Positions 10,107 to 20,471 of a stretch of DNA of 64,000 bases are shown here, one piece after another. The position numbers were made by a program, and so were the translations under genes. The notes below the pieces were generated by a model. That model did no database searches and had not been told where the DNA came from. It saw nothing but the letters and a program-made list of their open reading frames with translations. Origin of the DNA: Streptomyces sp. TRM68367 (lineage in GTDB: Bacteria > Actinomycetota > Actinomycetes > Streptomycetales > Streptomycetaceae); assembly GCF_014495685.1 (NCBI RefSeq), contig NZ_JACTVI010000023.1, forward strand, positions 38,675-102,674, given 5' to 3'. How positions within the stretch are numbered: the first letter of the stretch is position 1; every line of letters begins with the position of its first letter.

Positions 10107-11522
10107 ATGAGCAGCCGCAGCCGCAGCCGTACCGTCATCCGCGGTGGCCTCGTCATCACCGCGTCCGACGAGATCCACGCCGACGTCCTGATCGAGGACG
10201 GCCGCATCGCCGCCCTCGCCGCCTCCGGCACCCCGGCCGCCGAGACCTTCGCGGCCGACCGGGTCATCGACGCGACCGGAAAGTACGTCATCCCGGGCGG
10301 CGTCGACGCCCATACCCACATGGAGCTGCCGTTCGGCGGCACGCACGCCTCCGACACCTTCGAGACCGGCACCCGCGCCGCCGCCTGGGGCGGTACGACG
10401 ACCATCGTCGACTTCGCGGTGCAGAGCGTCGGACACACCCTGCGGGAAGGCCTGGACGCCTGGCACGCCAAGGCCGAGGGCAACTGCGCCATCGACTACG
10501 GCTTCCACATGATCGTCTCCGATGTGAACGCGGAGACGCTCAAGGAGATGGACCTGCTGGTGGAGGAGGGCGTCACCTCCTTCAAGCAGTTCATGGCCTA
10601 CCCCGGCGTCTTCTACAGCGACGACGGCCAGATCCTGCGCGCCATGCAGCGCTCCGCCGAGAACGGCGGCCTGATCATGATGCACGCCGAGAACGGCATC
10701 GCGATCGACGTACTGGTGGAGCAGGCACTGGCCCGCGGCGAGACCGACCCGCGCTACCACGGGGAAGTGCGCAAGGTGCTCCTCGAAGCCGAGGCCACCC
10801 ACCGAGCCATCAAGCTCGCCCAGGTGGCCGGCGCCCCCCTGTACGTCGTGCACGTCTCGGCGACGGAGGCAGTCGCCGAGCTGGCCAGGGCACGCGACGA
10901 GGGGCTCAACGTCTTCGGCGAGACGTGCCCGCAGTACCTGTTCCTGTCCACCGACAACCTCGCGGAGCCCGACTTCGAGGGCGCCAAGTACGTGTGCAGC
11001 ACTCCTTTGAGGCCGCGCGAACACCAGGCCCAGCTGTGGAAGGGACTGCGCACCAACGACCTCCAGGTGGTCTCCACCGACCACTGCCCCTTCTGCTTCG
11101 TCGGCCAGAAGGAGCTGGGCCGCGGCGACTTCTCCAAGATCCCCAACGGCTTGCCGGGCGTCGAGAACCGCATGGACCTGCTCCACCAGGCCGTCCTCGA
11201 CGGGCACATCAGCCGCCGCCGCTGGATCGAGATCGCCTGCGCCACCCCGGCGCGGATGTTCGGCCTGTACCCGAAGAAGGGCACCATCGCCCCGGGCGCC
11301 GACGCCGACGTCGTCATCTACGACCCGCAGGCCGAGCAGGTCATGTCCGCTTCAGAGCACCACATGAACGTCGACTACTCGGCGTACGAGGGCAAGCGCG
11401 TCACCGGCCGCGTCGAGACCGTGCTCTCGCGCGGCGAACTCGTCATCACCGAGCGGAAGTACACCGGACATGCGGGTCACGGCGTCTACACCCCGCGCTC
11501 CACCTGTCAGTACCTCAACTAG
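10107..11522 (+). CDS. hydA: Dihydropyrimidinase / D-hydantoinase
   Basis: Opens the ring of dihydrouracil, dihydrothymine or 5-substituted hydantoins to give N-carbamoyl amino acids. The 471-residue amidohydrolase has all metal-site features: H69 and H71 in DAHTHME, the lysine K160 to be carbamylated (TSFKQFMAYPG), His in MMHAENG and VVHVSATEA, and D325 in STDHCPF. The ATG at 10107 follows the strong site GGAGAGGGAG; the ORF extends upstream but has no ribosome site there. Its product is the substrate for the amidases at 5190 and 9120. The LLM gene follows with its ribosome site touching the stop codon, so the two are co-transcribed. Confidence 0.94.
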   Translation: MSSRSRSRTVIRGGLVITASDEIHADVLIEDGRIAALAASGTPAAETFAADRVIDATGKYVIPGGVDAHTHMELPFGGTHASDTFETGTRAAAWGGTTTIVDFAVQSVGHTLREGLDAWHAKAEGNCAIDYGFHMIVSDVNAETLKEMDLLVEEGVTSFKQFMAYPGVFYSDDGQILRAMQRSAENGGLIMMHAENGIAIDVLVEQALARGETDPRYHGEVRKVLLEAEATHRAIKLAQVAGAPLYVVHVSATEAVAELARARDEGLNVFGETCPQYLFLSTDNLAEPDFEGAKYVCSTPLRPREHQAQLWKGLRTNDLQVVSTDHCPFCFVGQKELGRGDFSKIPNGLPGVENRMDLLHQAVLDGHISRRRWIEIACATPARMFGLYPKKGTIAPGADADVVIYDPQAEQVMSASEHHMNVDYSAYEGKRVTGRVETVLSRGELVITERKYTGHAGHGVYTPRSTCQYLN

Positions 11523-11532
11523 GAAGGGCGCG

Positions 11533-12564
11533 ATGGGACACATGGATTTCGGACTCGTCCTGCAGACCGACCCGCCGGCGTCGCGGGTCGTCAGCCTGAT
11601 GAAACGCGCGGAGCGCAACGGTTTCACATACGGCTGGACCTTCGACTCGGCCGTGCTCTGGCAGGAACCGTTTGTGATCTACAGCCAGATCCTGGCCGGC
11701 ACCACGAAGCTGACGGTCGGCCCGATGGTCACCAACCCGGGCACGCGCACCTGGGAGGTCACCGCCTCCACCTTCGCCACCCTCAACGACATGTTCGGCA
11801 ACCGCACGGTGTGCGGCATCGGCCGCGGCGACTCCGCCATGCGCGTCGCCGGCCGCAAACCCAACACCCTGGCCCGCATCAGCGAGGCCATGAAGGTCAT
11901 CCGGGCCCTCGGCAGCGGCGATGAGGCGGACCTCGGCGGCGGCACGGTCGTCCGGATCCCGTGGATCAAGGAGGGCGCCCGCCTCCCGGTGTGGATGGCC
12001 GCTTACGGGCCGAAGGCGCTGAAGATGACCGGTGAGGAGGCCGACGGGTTCATCCTCCAGCTCGCCGACCCGTACCTGACCGAGTCCATGGTCAGGGCGG
12101 TCAGGGACGCGGCGGTCGCGGCCGGCCGTGATCCCGCGCGGGTGACCGTCTGCGTGGCCGCCCCCGCGTACGTCACCGAGGACGACTCGCCCGCCGCCCT
12201 CGCCCACGCGCGCGAGCAGTGCCGCTGGTTCGGCGGGATGGTCGGCAACCACGTCGCCGACCTGGTCTCCAAGTACGGCGCCGACGGCAGCGTCGTACCG
12301 CAGGAGCTCACCGACTACATCAAGGCACGGCAGGGCTACGACTACTCCCACCACGGGCGCAGCGGAAACCCCGACACCCAGTTCGTGCCGGACGAGATCG
12401 TGGACCGGTTCTGCCTGATCGGGCCGGTCGAGAAACACGTCGGGAAACTGAACGCGCTGCGTGCGCTGGGAGTCGACCAGTTCGCCGTGTACGACATGCA
12501 CGACGCGCAGGAAGCCGTGATCGACGCGTACGGCTCGCACGTCATCCCCGCCGTCAACTCCTGA
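11533..12564 (+). CDS. LLM-class (F420/flavin-dependent) oxidoreductase
   Basis: A luciferase-like monooxygenase-fold protein of 343 residues, of the type found in hydantoinase operons. Visible motifs are the N-terminal MDFGLVLQTDPP strand, the central NPGTRTWEVTAS and GIGRGDSAMRVAGRKP segments typical of F420-dependent LLM proteins, and the FCLIGPVEKHVGKLNALRALG C-terminal helix region. The ATG at 11533 has AGGAAGG (11521-11527), which overlaps the hydantoinase stop; the ATG at 11542 is too far from it. It could act on a ring substrate before hydrolysis (reduction or oxygenation), but the reaction is unknown. Confidence 0.85.
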   Translation: MGHMDFGLVLQTDPPASRVVSLMKRAERNGFTYGWTFDSAVLWQEPFVIYSQILAGTTKLTVGPMVTNPGTRTWEVTASTFATLNDMFGNRTVCGIGRGDSAMRVAGRKPNTLARISEAMKVIRALGSGDEADLGGGTVVRIPWIKEGARLPVWMAAYGPKALKMTGEEADGFILQLADPYLTESMVRAVRDAAVAAGRDPARVTVCVAAPAYVTEDDSPAALAHAREQCRWFGGMVGNHVADLVSKYGADGSVVPQELTDYIKARQGYDYSHHGRSGNPDTQFVPDEIVDRFCLIGPVEKHVGKLNALRALGVDQFAVYDMHDAQEAVIDAYGSHVIPAVNS

Positions 12565-12699
12565 CCGAACCCCGCACCACGGCACGACCGCTCTTCCGCT
12601 CCACCGACCCCCCACCTTGTCTCCCTTCCCCGCCGCCCGGGGAGGGGCCAAGGCCCCCGCACGGCCTTTCCCGTCCCACCTGCTCCGATTGGCCTGCTC

Positions 12700-14247
<1,548 letters not shown>

Positions 14248-14265
14248 CGGCGGACGCCCGCGCCG

Positions 14266-14291
14266 GGGGAGCGTCCTACTGGGCGCTCCCC
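14266..14291 (+). terminator. Hairpin after permease gene
   Basis: GGGGAGCG (14266-14273) pairs with CGCTCCCC (14284-14291) across a 10-nt loop. It starts 18 nt after the permease stop and overlaps the last codons of the convergent DUF3558 gene. There is no T-run, as usual for Streptomyces hairpin terminators. Confidence 0.55.
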
Positions 14292-14938
14292 AGCGCGCTC
14301 ACCGCGTCCTTGGCGGCCTTGATGGCCCCCTTGTTGATCTCGTCCGTGCTCGGCGCCTTCTTCGACTCGAAGTCACTGCCGTTGTACGTGACGACCACCA
14401 CCGCGTTGGAGACCCGGACGTACACCTCGCCCTCGCGCGTCTGCTGCTTGTCCTCGGTGGTGAGGTTCACGACGGAGTAGGCGCTGTTCCCGAGACCGGG
14501 CACCGCGCCGCCGCCGCTCTTCTTCCGGACACGTTCCTGGTACGACTTCTGCGCCGCGTCGTCCGTCTGCAGGATCTCGAAGGAGACGTCGAGCCAGCGG
14601 TAGTCGTACCCGTCGAGCGCGTTCCAGGAGCATGTACGGCGCAGTTTGCTGTCCGTCGAGGGGAGCTCCTTGCCGCCCGTCTTGGCGTCCGGGACGAGCG
14701 AGGTGATCGTCTTCTTGGCCAGGCTCGTGCACGGCGCGGGGGCGCTCGAGTACGTCTTCGACGCCGCGGACGTCGAGGGGGCGGTCGGCGACGACTGGGA
14801 GTCGTTCTGGGGCGCCGCCTTGTTCTCGGTGTCCGACGTCGCGGCCGGACCGGACGACAGGGCCCAGCCCGCCGCGGCGAGCACGACCACCGGGGACAGG
14901 CGCGCGGTCAGGGCGAGCGGCAGAGGAAGGGAACGCAC
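14276..14938 (-). CDS. Secreted DUF3558-like protein
   Basis: A 220-residue exported protein of unknown function. It has an N-terminal signal (RLSPVVVLAAAGWALSS) followed by a Ser/Thr/Ala/Pro-rich linker to about residue 65 and a compact domain of about 150 residues. Two cysteines (APCTSL and RRTCSW) match the DUF3558 pattern. Unlike many DUF3558 members there is no lipobox cysteine after the signal, so it is probably released rather than lipid-anchored. It stands alone and converges on the NCS1 permease gene. Confidence 0.75.
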   Translation of the reverse strand: MRSLPLPLALTARLSPVVVLAAAGWALSSGPAATSDTENKAAPQNDSQSSPTAPSTSAASKTYSSAPAPCTSLAKKTITSLVPDAKTGGKELPSTDSKLRRTCSWNALDGYDYRWLDVSFEILQTDDAAQKSYQERVRKKSGGGAVPGLGNSAYSVVNLTTEDKQQTREGEVYVRVSNAVVVVTYNGSDFESKKAPSTDEINKGAIKAAKDAVSALGSAQ

Positions 14939-15269
14939 GGCGCACTTCTCGTGGGGGACGGTGGACAGTGCGGAGGGGTCCGCACTGCGGACGGGACGAC
15001 AGTGTCACACGAGTCCCTGTGGGGCGAAAGTGCCAACTCGCTCCGTACCGGCGCGGTGACAGGCGTGGCCCAACGGGTGGGATTGTTTCGGGTGGTTCGC
15101 CCGTGTGCAGGCGTTTTTTGTGGGGCGTGCGCGGGCGTGGGCCAGGCGTGCGAAGGTGCGAGGGCCTGGCGTACGCGCGCGTGGGGGAGGGGCCGCGGAG
15201 CCCGGCCGCACGCGCGCGGGCCGGTCACTTCGAGTCACTTCGGGTCACGTCGGGCGGGTCGCGGTCACC
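14939..15269. other. Non-coding region with decamer repeats
   Basis: No supported gene. It holds the promoter side of the DUF3558 gene, a T-run (GCGTTTTTTG near 15110), very G-rich sequence and three tandem decamers at 15224-15253. The next recognisable coding sequence is a response-regulator remnant. Confidence 0.5.
15224..15253 (+). repeat. Three tandem 10-bp repeats
   Basis: GTCACTTCGA, GTCACTTCGG and GTCACGTCGG lie head to tail, one helical turn apart. They lie about 20 bp upstream of the response-regulator remnant and may be an old regulator-binding array or the join of a deletion. Confidence 0.45.
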
Positions 15270-15624
15270 AGCCAGACGCCGACCTGCTCCAGGGCATCGA
15301 GGTGGTCGCGCGCGGCGAGGCCCTGCTGTCCCGTCCGTCACCCGCACCCTGATCGGCGAGTTCGTCTCCCGCCCCCCGGACCGCGCCACCGCCCCCGGCC
15401 TGGAACGCCTCACCCGCCGCGAACGCGAGGTCTGCGCCCTGGCCGCCCGCGGCCTCACCAACGAGGAGATCGCCGCCCACATGGTCATCAGCCCCTTCAC
15501 GGCGAAGACCCACATCAGCAGGGCGATGACGAAGCTGGGGGCGCGGGACCGGGCGCAACTCGTGGTGTTCGCGTATGAGTCGGGGCTGGTGGCCGCGCGG
15601 GGCGGGGATCACCGGTTGGAGTGA
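15270..15624 (+). pseudogene. NarL/LuxR-family response regulator remnant (5' truncated, frameshifted)
   Basis: Only the end of a response regulator remains. From about 15275 one frame reads DADLLQGIEVVARGEALLS, the end of a receiver domain. At 15330-15333 one C is missing and the reading continues in another frame as PSVTRTLIGEFVSRP. The LuxR-type helix-turn-helix is complete (RLTRREREVCALAARGLTNE, then THISRAMTKLGARDRAQLVV). The phosphoacceptor part and start are absent, so it is not a working regulator. No sensor kinase gene is nearby. Confidence 0.85.
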
Positions 15625-15654
15625 TCTGCGTGCTGGAGCTCCCTGCGGACGTGA

Positions 15655-16026
15655 CGGATCGCGGTAGACAGGGGACGGTGGTACCTGGACCTGCCCGGAT
15701 CGAGCAACTGGTACGTGCCGGATCTGGCCGTTGTGCCGAAAGAACTCGCCAAGGGCGGAGGCGCCCTGGCCCCTGACCAGACGCTGCTGATCGTCGAGGT
15801 CACCTCGGATTCCAACGGCGACACGGACCGCATCGTCAAGCGGAGGCGCTACGCGGAGTACGGCGCCCCGCTCTACCTGCTCATCGACCGCCAGGAGCGG
15901 TCCTGCACCCTCTACGCAGCCCCTGGCGAGCTCGGCTACACCAAGATCGAGAGCCCGCTTCCCTTCGGAACGCCCGTACCCCTGCCCGAACCGTTCGACC
16001 TGGAGCTCGACACCTCGGAGTTCTGA
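15655..16026 (+). pseudogene. Uma2-family (DUF820) nuclease fragment, N-terminally truncated
   Basis: The frame from about 15655 reads WYLDLPGSSNWYVPDLAVVP and continues to a stop at 16026, matching the C-terminal half of Uma2 proteins of the PD-(D/E)XK nuclease-like fold. The core is visible (PDLAV, then LLIVEVTSDSNGDTDRIVKR with the E-V-T-S motif, and KRRRYAEYGAPLYLLID). An in-frame TGA precedes it and about 80 N-terminal residues are missing. A GTG at 15715 could start a 103-residue product. Uma2 genes are numerous in Streptomyces and their function is not established. Confidence 0.7.
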
Positions 16027-16095
16027 CCACTCCCGGGCAGCTTCCGCCGTGCGTACGATCGCAAGATCGTTCGCCGCGCAGTGAGGAGTCCGCCC

Positions 16096-17922
16096 GTGTT
16101 CACCACCCGCCCTACCCTCCAGGGCACCTTCGGCATGGTGTCCTCCACGCACTGGCTGGCCTCGCAGTCGGCGATGGCGGTGCTGGAGGACGGCGGCAAC
16201 GCCTACGACGCGGCCGTGGCGGGCGCGTTCGTGCTGCATGTCGTCGAGCCGCACCTGAACGGGCCGGCCGGTGAGGTGCCGATCCTGCTCGCCCCGGCGG
16301 GCGGCGAGGCGCGGGTGCTGTGCGGACAGGGCGTGGCCCCGGCCGGGGCCACCGTCGCCCACTACAGAGGGCTGGGGCTGGAGCTCGTCCCCGGCACCGG
16401 GCCGCTCGCCGCCGCCGTGCCCGGCGCGTTCGACGCCTGGATGCTCCTGCTGCGCGACCACGGCACGAAGTCCCTCGCCGACATCCTGCAGTACGCCATC
16501 GGATACGCCGAGCACGGGCACGCGCCCGTGGAGCGGGTCGGCGAGACCGTCGAGACCGTGCGCGAGCTGTTCGAGACGGAGTGGACCTCGTCGGCGGAGG
16601 TGTACCTGCCGGGCGGGAAGGCCCCCCGGCCCGGCGAGCTGCTGCGCAATCCCGCGCTCGCTGTCACCTGGAAGCGCCTGCTCGCCGAGGTCGCCGGGGC
16701 GGGGGACCGGGAGGCGCAGATCGAGGCCGCGCGGGAGGTGTGGCGCACCGGCTTCATCGCCGAGGCGCTCGTACGGCAGGCCGAGCGGCCCACCATGGAC
16801 ACCAGCGGCGAGCGCCACACCGGCACCCTGACCGCCGCCGACCTCGCCGGCTGGTCCGCGGCCTACGAGACGCCGGCGACGTACGACTGGAACGGCTGGA
16901 CAGTGTGCAAGGCGGGTCCCTGGAGCCAGGGCCCGGTCCTGCTCCAGCAGCTCGCGCTGCTCCCGCCCGAGCTGCCCCGGTACGGCTCCGCCGACTACGT
17001 CCACCTGCTGATCGAGGGCTGCAAGCTCGCCCTGGCCGACCGGGAGGCCTGGTACGGGGACGCCGCCGAGGTGCCGCTCGGCGACCTGCTGTCGGACGGG
17101 TACAACGCCGCGCGGCGCGAGCTCGTGGGGGAGAATGCCTCCCACGAGCTGCGGCCGGGCAGCCCCGGCGGGCGCGCCCCGCGACTGTGCGCCCACGCGC
17201 GAATGGCGGCCACCGCCGGACCCGGCTGCGACGCGCTGGGCATCGGCGAGCCGACCGTCGCCAAGGGCCCCACGTCCCCCGTGCCGGGCGTACCGGACGT
17301 CACCGCCGACGGCGCCACCCGCGGCGACACCTGCCACCTCGACGTCGTCGACCGCTGGGGCAACATGATCGCGGCCACGCCCAGCGGCGGCTGGCTCCAG
17401 TCCAACCCCGTCGTGCCCGAACTGGGCTTCCCGCTCGGCACCCGGCTCCAGATGACCTGGCTTGAGGAGGGCCTGCCGAACTCGCTGACGCCCGGCCGCC
17501 GCCCCCGCACCACCCTCACGCCCTCCATCGCGCTGCGTGACGGCGTGCCGGTCATGGCGTTCGGCACGCCCGGCGGGGACCAGCAGGACCAGTGGCAGCT
17601 GCACTTCTTCCTGGCGGTCGCGCTGCGCGGCGAGGTGCGCGGCGGCCCTGACCTCCAGGGCGCGATCGACGCCCCGAACTGGCACAACGACAGCTTCCCC
17701 GGCTCCTTCTACCCGCGCGGCATGCGCCCCGGGAGCGTCACCGTGGAGGCCCGCATGGACGTGGAGGTCATCGAGCAGCTGCGCCGCCGCGGCCACGACG
17801 TGACGGTCGGCGACGCCTGGTCGGAGGGCCGGCTGTGCGCGGTCGCGCGGGACCCGCAGACGGGCATCCTGTCGGCGGCGGCGAACCCGCGCGGGATGCA
17901 GGGGTACGCGGTGGGGCGCTGA
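16096..17922 (+). CDS. Gamma-glutamyltransferase family protein (Ntn hydrolase)
   Basis: A 608-residue GGT-like enzyme. The proenzyme should cut itself before the nucleophile T412 in GDTCHLDVVD, giving large and small subunits; the following GNMIAATPSGGW matches the small-subunit start. Other family marks are HWLASQSAMAVLEDGGNAYDA at the N-terminus and the late AFGTPGGDQQDQWQL. There is no clear signal peptide, so it may be cytoplasmic. The GTG at 16096 has TGAGGAG (16082-16088). Members of this branch may act on gamma-glutamyl amides, acylated beta-lactams or similar amides; the substrate is unknown and the neighbours do not help. Confidence 0.85.
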   Translation: MFTTRPTLQGTFGMVSSTHWLASQSAMAVLEDGGNAYDAAVAGAFVLHVVEPHLNGPAGEVPILLAPAGGEARVLCGQGVAPAGATVAHYRGLGLELVPGTGPLAAAVPGAFDAWMLLLRDHGTKSLADILQYAIGYAEHGHAPVERVGETVETVRELFETEWTSSAEVYLPGGKAPRPGELLRNPALAVTWKRLLAEVAGAGDREAQIEAAREVWRTGFIAEALVRQAERPTMDTSGERHTGTLTAADLAGWSAAYETPATYDWNGWTVCKAGPWSQGPVLLQQLALLPPELPRYGSADYVHLLIEGCKLALADREAWYGDAAEVPLGDLLSDGYNAARRELVGENASHELRPGSPGGRAPRLCAHARMAATAGPGCDALGIGEPTVAKGPTSPVPGVPDVTADGATRGDTCHLDVVDRWGNMIAATPSGGWLQSNPVVPELGFPLGTRLQMTWLEEGLPNSLTPGRRPRTTLTPSIALRDGVPVMAFGTPGGDQQDQWQLHFFLAVALRGEVRGGPDLQGAIDAPNWHNDSFPGSFYPRGMRPGSVTVEARMDVEVIEQLRRRGHDVTVGDAWSEGRLCAVARDPQTGILSAAANPRGMQGYAVGR

Positions 17923-18023
17923 GTCCGCGGGGAGCCGGCTCGGGCCCGGCGTGTTCATGCCGATTCCACCCGGAGTGCACCGGCCGGGTGGGGATTGTCA
18001 GTGTCGCGTGCTCTCATGGACAC

Positions 18024-18866
18024 ATGATCGAAGACAACGAAACCATCGACGAGTTTCTCGCCCGGCATGCCTCCGACGTGGAGGAAGCGGTCCGTAAGGC
18101 GGCCGCCCAGGAGATCATGCCGCGCTGGCGGCAGCTCGCCGCGCACGAGGTCGACCAGAAGGCCGGGCCGCACGACCTGGTGACGGACGCCGACCGCAAG
18201 GCCGAGCTGTACCTCACCGAGGCGCTCGGCGCCCTCCTGCCCGGCTCCGTCGTCGTCGGCGAGGAGGCGGTGCACGCCAACCCGGCGTCGTACGAGGCGA
18301 TACGGGGCGAGGCCCCGGTGTGGATCGTCGACCCCGTCGACGGGACCCGGCAGTTCGTGCGCGGCGAGGACGGGTTCTGCACCCTGGTCGCGCTCGCGCA
18401 GGGCGGCGTCCTGCACGCCTCCTGGACGTACGTACCGGCCCGCGACCAACTCGCCACGGCCGTGCGGGGCAAGGGCGCCTTCCACGACGGCGAGCGGCTG
18501 CACGCCGGCGCGCCCGGCCCCGGCCGGGACCTCCGGGTGGCCACGTCTCATCCGGACTACACCACGGACGAACAGAAGCGCGCCCTGCTCGGCCTGTGGA
18601 CGGACGGCGTGGCACCGCGTGCCTGCGGCTCGGCGGGCCTGGAGTATCTCGCCGTCGCGCGTGGCGAGCTGGACGCGACGGGGTTCTCCTGGGAAGCGGC
18701 GTGGGACCACGCGGCGGGCCTGCTGCTGGTCGAGGAGGCGGGCGGCGCCCACCTGACCCGCACGGGCGAGCCGTTCCGCATCACGGGCGGCAACGCCCTG
18801 CCGTTCACCGCGGCCCGCGACGCGACCACGGCCCGTCGGGTGGCCGCGCTCCTGGCCCAGGCCTGA
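18024..18866 (+). CDS. Inositol monophosphatase-family phosphatase (HisN/SuhB-like)
   Basis: A Mg-dependent, Li-sensitive type sugar or histidinol phosphate phosphatase of 280 residues. The metal-site motifs are complete: VVVGEEA, WIVDPVDGTRQF with D103 as the first Asp, and WDHAAGLLLVEEAGG. The ATG at 18024 has no ribosome-binding site; translation could be leaderless. A member of a histidine operon is unlikely here because no his genes are near. It stands alone between the GGT and oxidoreductase genes. The exact substrate cannot be assigned from sequence. Confidence 0.88.
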   Translation: MIEDNETIDEFLARHASDVEEAVRKAAAQEIMPRWRQLAAHEVDQKAGPHDLVTDADRKAELYLTEALGALLPGSVVVGEEAVHANPASYEAIRGEAPVWIVDPVDGTRQFVRGEDGFCTLVALAQGGVLHASWTYVPARDQLATAVRGKGAFHDGERLHAGAPGPGRDLRVATSHPDYTTDEQKRALLGLWTDGVAPRACGSAGLEYLAVARGELDATGFSWEAAWDHAAGLLLVEEAGGAHLTRTGEPFRITGGNALPFTAARDATTARRVAALLAQA

Positions 18867-18992
18867 CACACCACCCACGGCGACGCCCCGCACGCGGTCC
18901 CTCGCTCCCCGAGACCACCCGCCACCCGGACTCGTCGGTGCTCCGGCATATCCTGATCCCCAGTGGCCGTCGGCTGACGAAGGAGTCCGAAG

Positions 18993-20414
18993 GTGCCGTC
19001 GATGCTCGATGTGGTCGTGGTGGGTGCGGGGCCGAACGGGCTGACGGCCGCCGTGGAGCTGGCCCGCCGCGGCTTCTCCGTCGCCGTCTTCGAGGCGCGC
19101 GACGGCATCGGCGGCGGCGCCCGTACCGAAGAGCTCACCCTGCCCGGCTTCCGGCACGACCCGTGCTCCTCCGCGCACCCACTCGGCATCAACTCACCCG
19201 CCTTCCGCGCCCTGCCCCTGGAGCGCTACGGCCTCCAGTGGCTGCACGCCGAGCTGCCCATGGCCCACCCCTTCCCGGACGGCACCGCGGCCGTGCTGTC
19301 CCGGTCGGTCGCCGAGACCGCCGCCTCCTTCGGCCCGCGCGACGCGGGCGCGTACTGCAGACTCGTCGCGCCCTTCCTGCCCCGGTGGGACACCCTGGCC
19401 CGGGACTTCATGTCCCTGCCGATGACCGCACTGCCCCGCGACCCGGTCACCCTCGCCCGCTTCGGCCTCGTCGGCCTGCCCCCGTCGACCTGGCTGATGC
19501 GCCGCTTCCGCGACGAGAAGGCCAAAACGCTGTTCGCCGGGCTCGTCGCGCACGTCATGGCGCCGCTCGGCGGGTTCGCCACCGGCGCCATCGGCCTGGT
19601 CTTCGCGCTCGCCGCACACGCCCGCGGCTGGCCCGTCGCCCGCGGCGGCTCCCAGGCCGTCTCCGACGCCCTGGCCGCCTACCTCAAGGACCTCGGCGGC
19701 GCCGTCCACACCGACTACGAGGTCAAGCGGCTCGACGACCTGCCGCCCGCGCGCGCGTACGTCTTCGACACCTCACCGACCGCCCTGGCCCGGATCGCCG
19801 GCTTCGGCCGCACTTACGACGGCTACCGGTACGGCCCCGGAGCCTTCAAGATCGACTACGCGCTGGACGGCCCCGTCCCGTGGACCGCGACGGAGGCCCG
19901 CAGAGCGGGCACCGTCCAGATCGGCGCCGACAGCACGGAGATCGGCACCGCCCTGCGCGCGGCCTCCCGGGAGGGCCGCGCCCCCGACGCGCCGTTTCTC
20001 ATCACCGTGCAGCCCAGCGTCGCCGACCTCAGCCGCGCCCCAGCCGGCAAGCACACCTTCTGGGCGTACGGCCACGTCCCCAACGGCTGGACCGGCGACC
20101 TCACCGACGCCATCGAGCGCCAGCTGGAGCGCTTCGCCCCCGGCTTCCGCGACCGCGTCCTCGCCCGCGCGACCGCCGGCCCGCCCGAACTCGCCGCCCG
20201 CAACGCCAACTACGTCGGCGGCGACATCGCCTCCGGCGCGGCCTCCGGGCTCCAACTCCTGCTGCGCCCCCGGCTGTCCCTGTTCCCGTACGGCACCCCG
20301 CACCCGGCCGTCTACATCTGCTCGTCGGCCACCCCGCCGGGACCCGGTGTGCACGGCATGTCGGGGCACAACGCCGCGAAGGCGGTGTGGAGGCGGCTGC
20401 GGCAGAAGCCGTGA
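18993..20414 (+). CDS. FAD-dependent oxidoreductase, phytoene desaturase/amine oxidase superfamily
   Basis: A 473-residue flavoprotein. The N-terminal Rossmann motif VVVVGAGPNGLTAAVELARR and the following GGGARTEELTLPGF bind FAD, and the C-terminal GVHGMSGHNAAKAV is the second FAD-binding segment of phytoene-desaturase-like enzymes. The GTG at 18993 is 7 nt after GAAGGAG (18979-18985). No carotenoid genes are near, so a role in carotenogenesis is not supported. Close relatives are mostly uncharacterised NAD(P)/FAD oxidoreductases. Confidence 0.88.
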   Translation: MPSMLDVVVVGAGPNGLTAAVELARRGFSVAVFEARDGIGGGARTEELTLPGFRHDPCSSAHPLGINSPAFRALPLERYGLQWLHAELPMAHPFPDGTAAVLSRSVAETAASFGPRDAGAYCRLVAPFLPRWDTLARDFMSLPMTALPRDPVTLARFGLVGLPPSTWLMRRFRDEKAKTLFAGLVAHVMAPLGGFATGAIGLVFALAAHARGWPVARGGSQAVSDALAAYLKDLGGAVHTDYEVKRLDDLPPARAYVFDTSPTALARIAGFGRTYDGYRYGPGAFKIDYALDGPVPWTATEARRAGTVQIGADSTEIGTALRAASREGRAPDAPFLITVQPSVADLSRAPAGKHTFWAYGHVPNGWTGDLTDAIERQLERFAPGFRDRVLARATAGPPELAARNANYVGGDIASGAASGLQLLLRPRLSLFPYGTPHPAVYICSSATPPGPGVHGMSGHNAAKAVWRRLRQKP

Positions 20415-20471
20415 GCCTGGCCAAATGGTCCATGCGCACCGGGAGTTCGGGCCTCGCGGTAAGGAAAACCA

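Noticed and set aside
15105..15352. Small plus-strand genes in the GC-rich region before the response-regulator remnant
   Set aside because: No ribosome sites, no family resemblance and strongly biased Arg/Gly/Pro composition; the parts after 15270 belong to the remnant.
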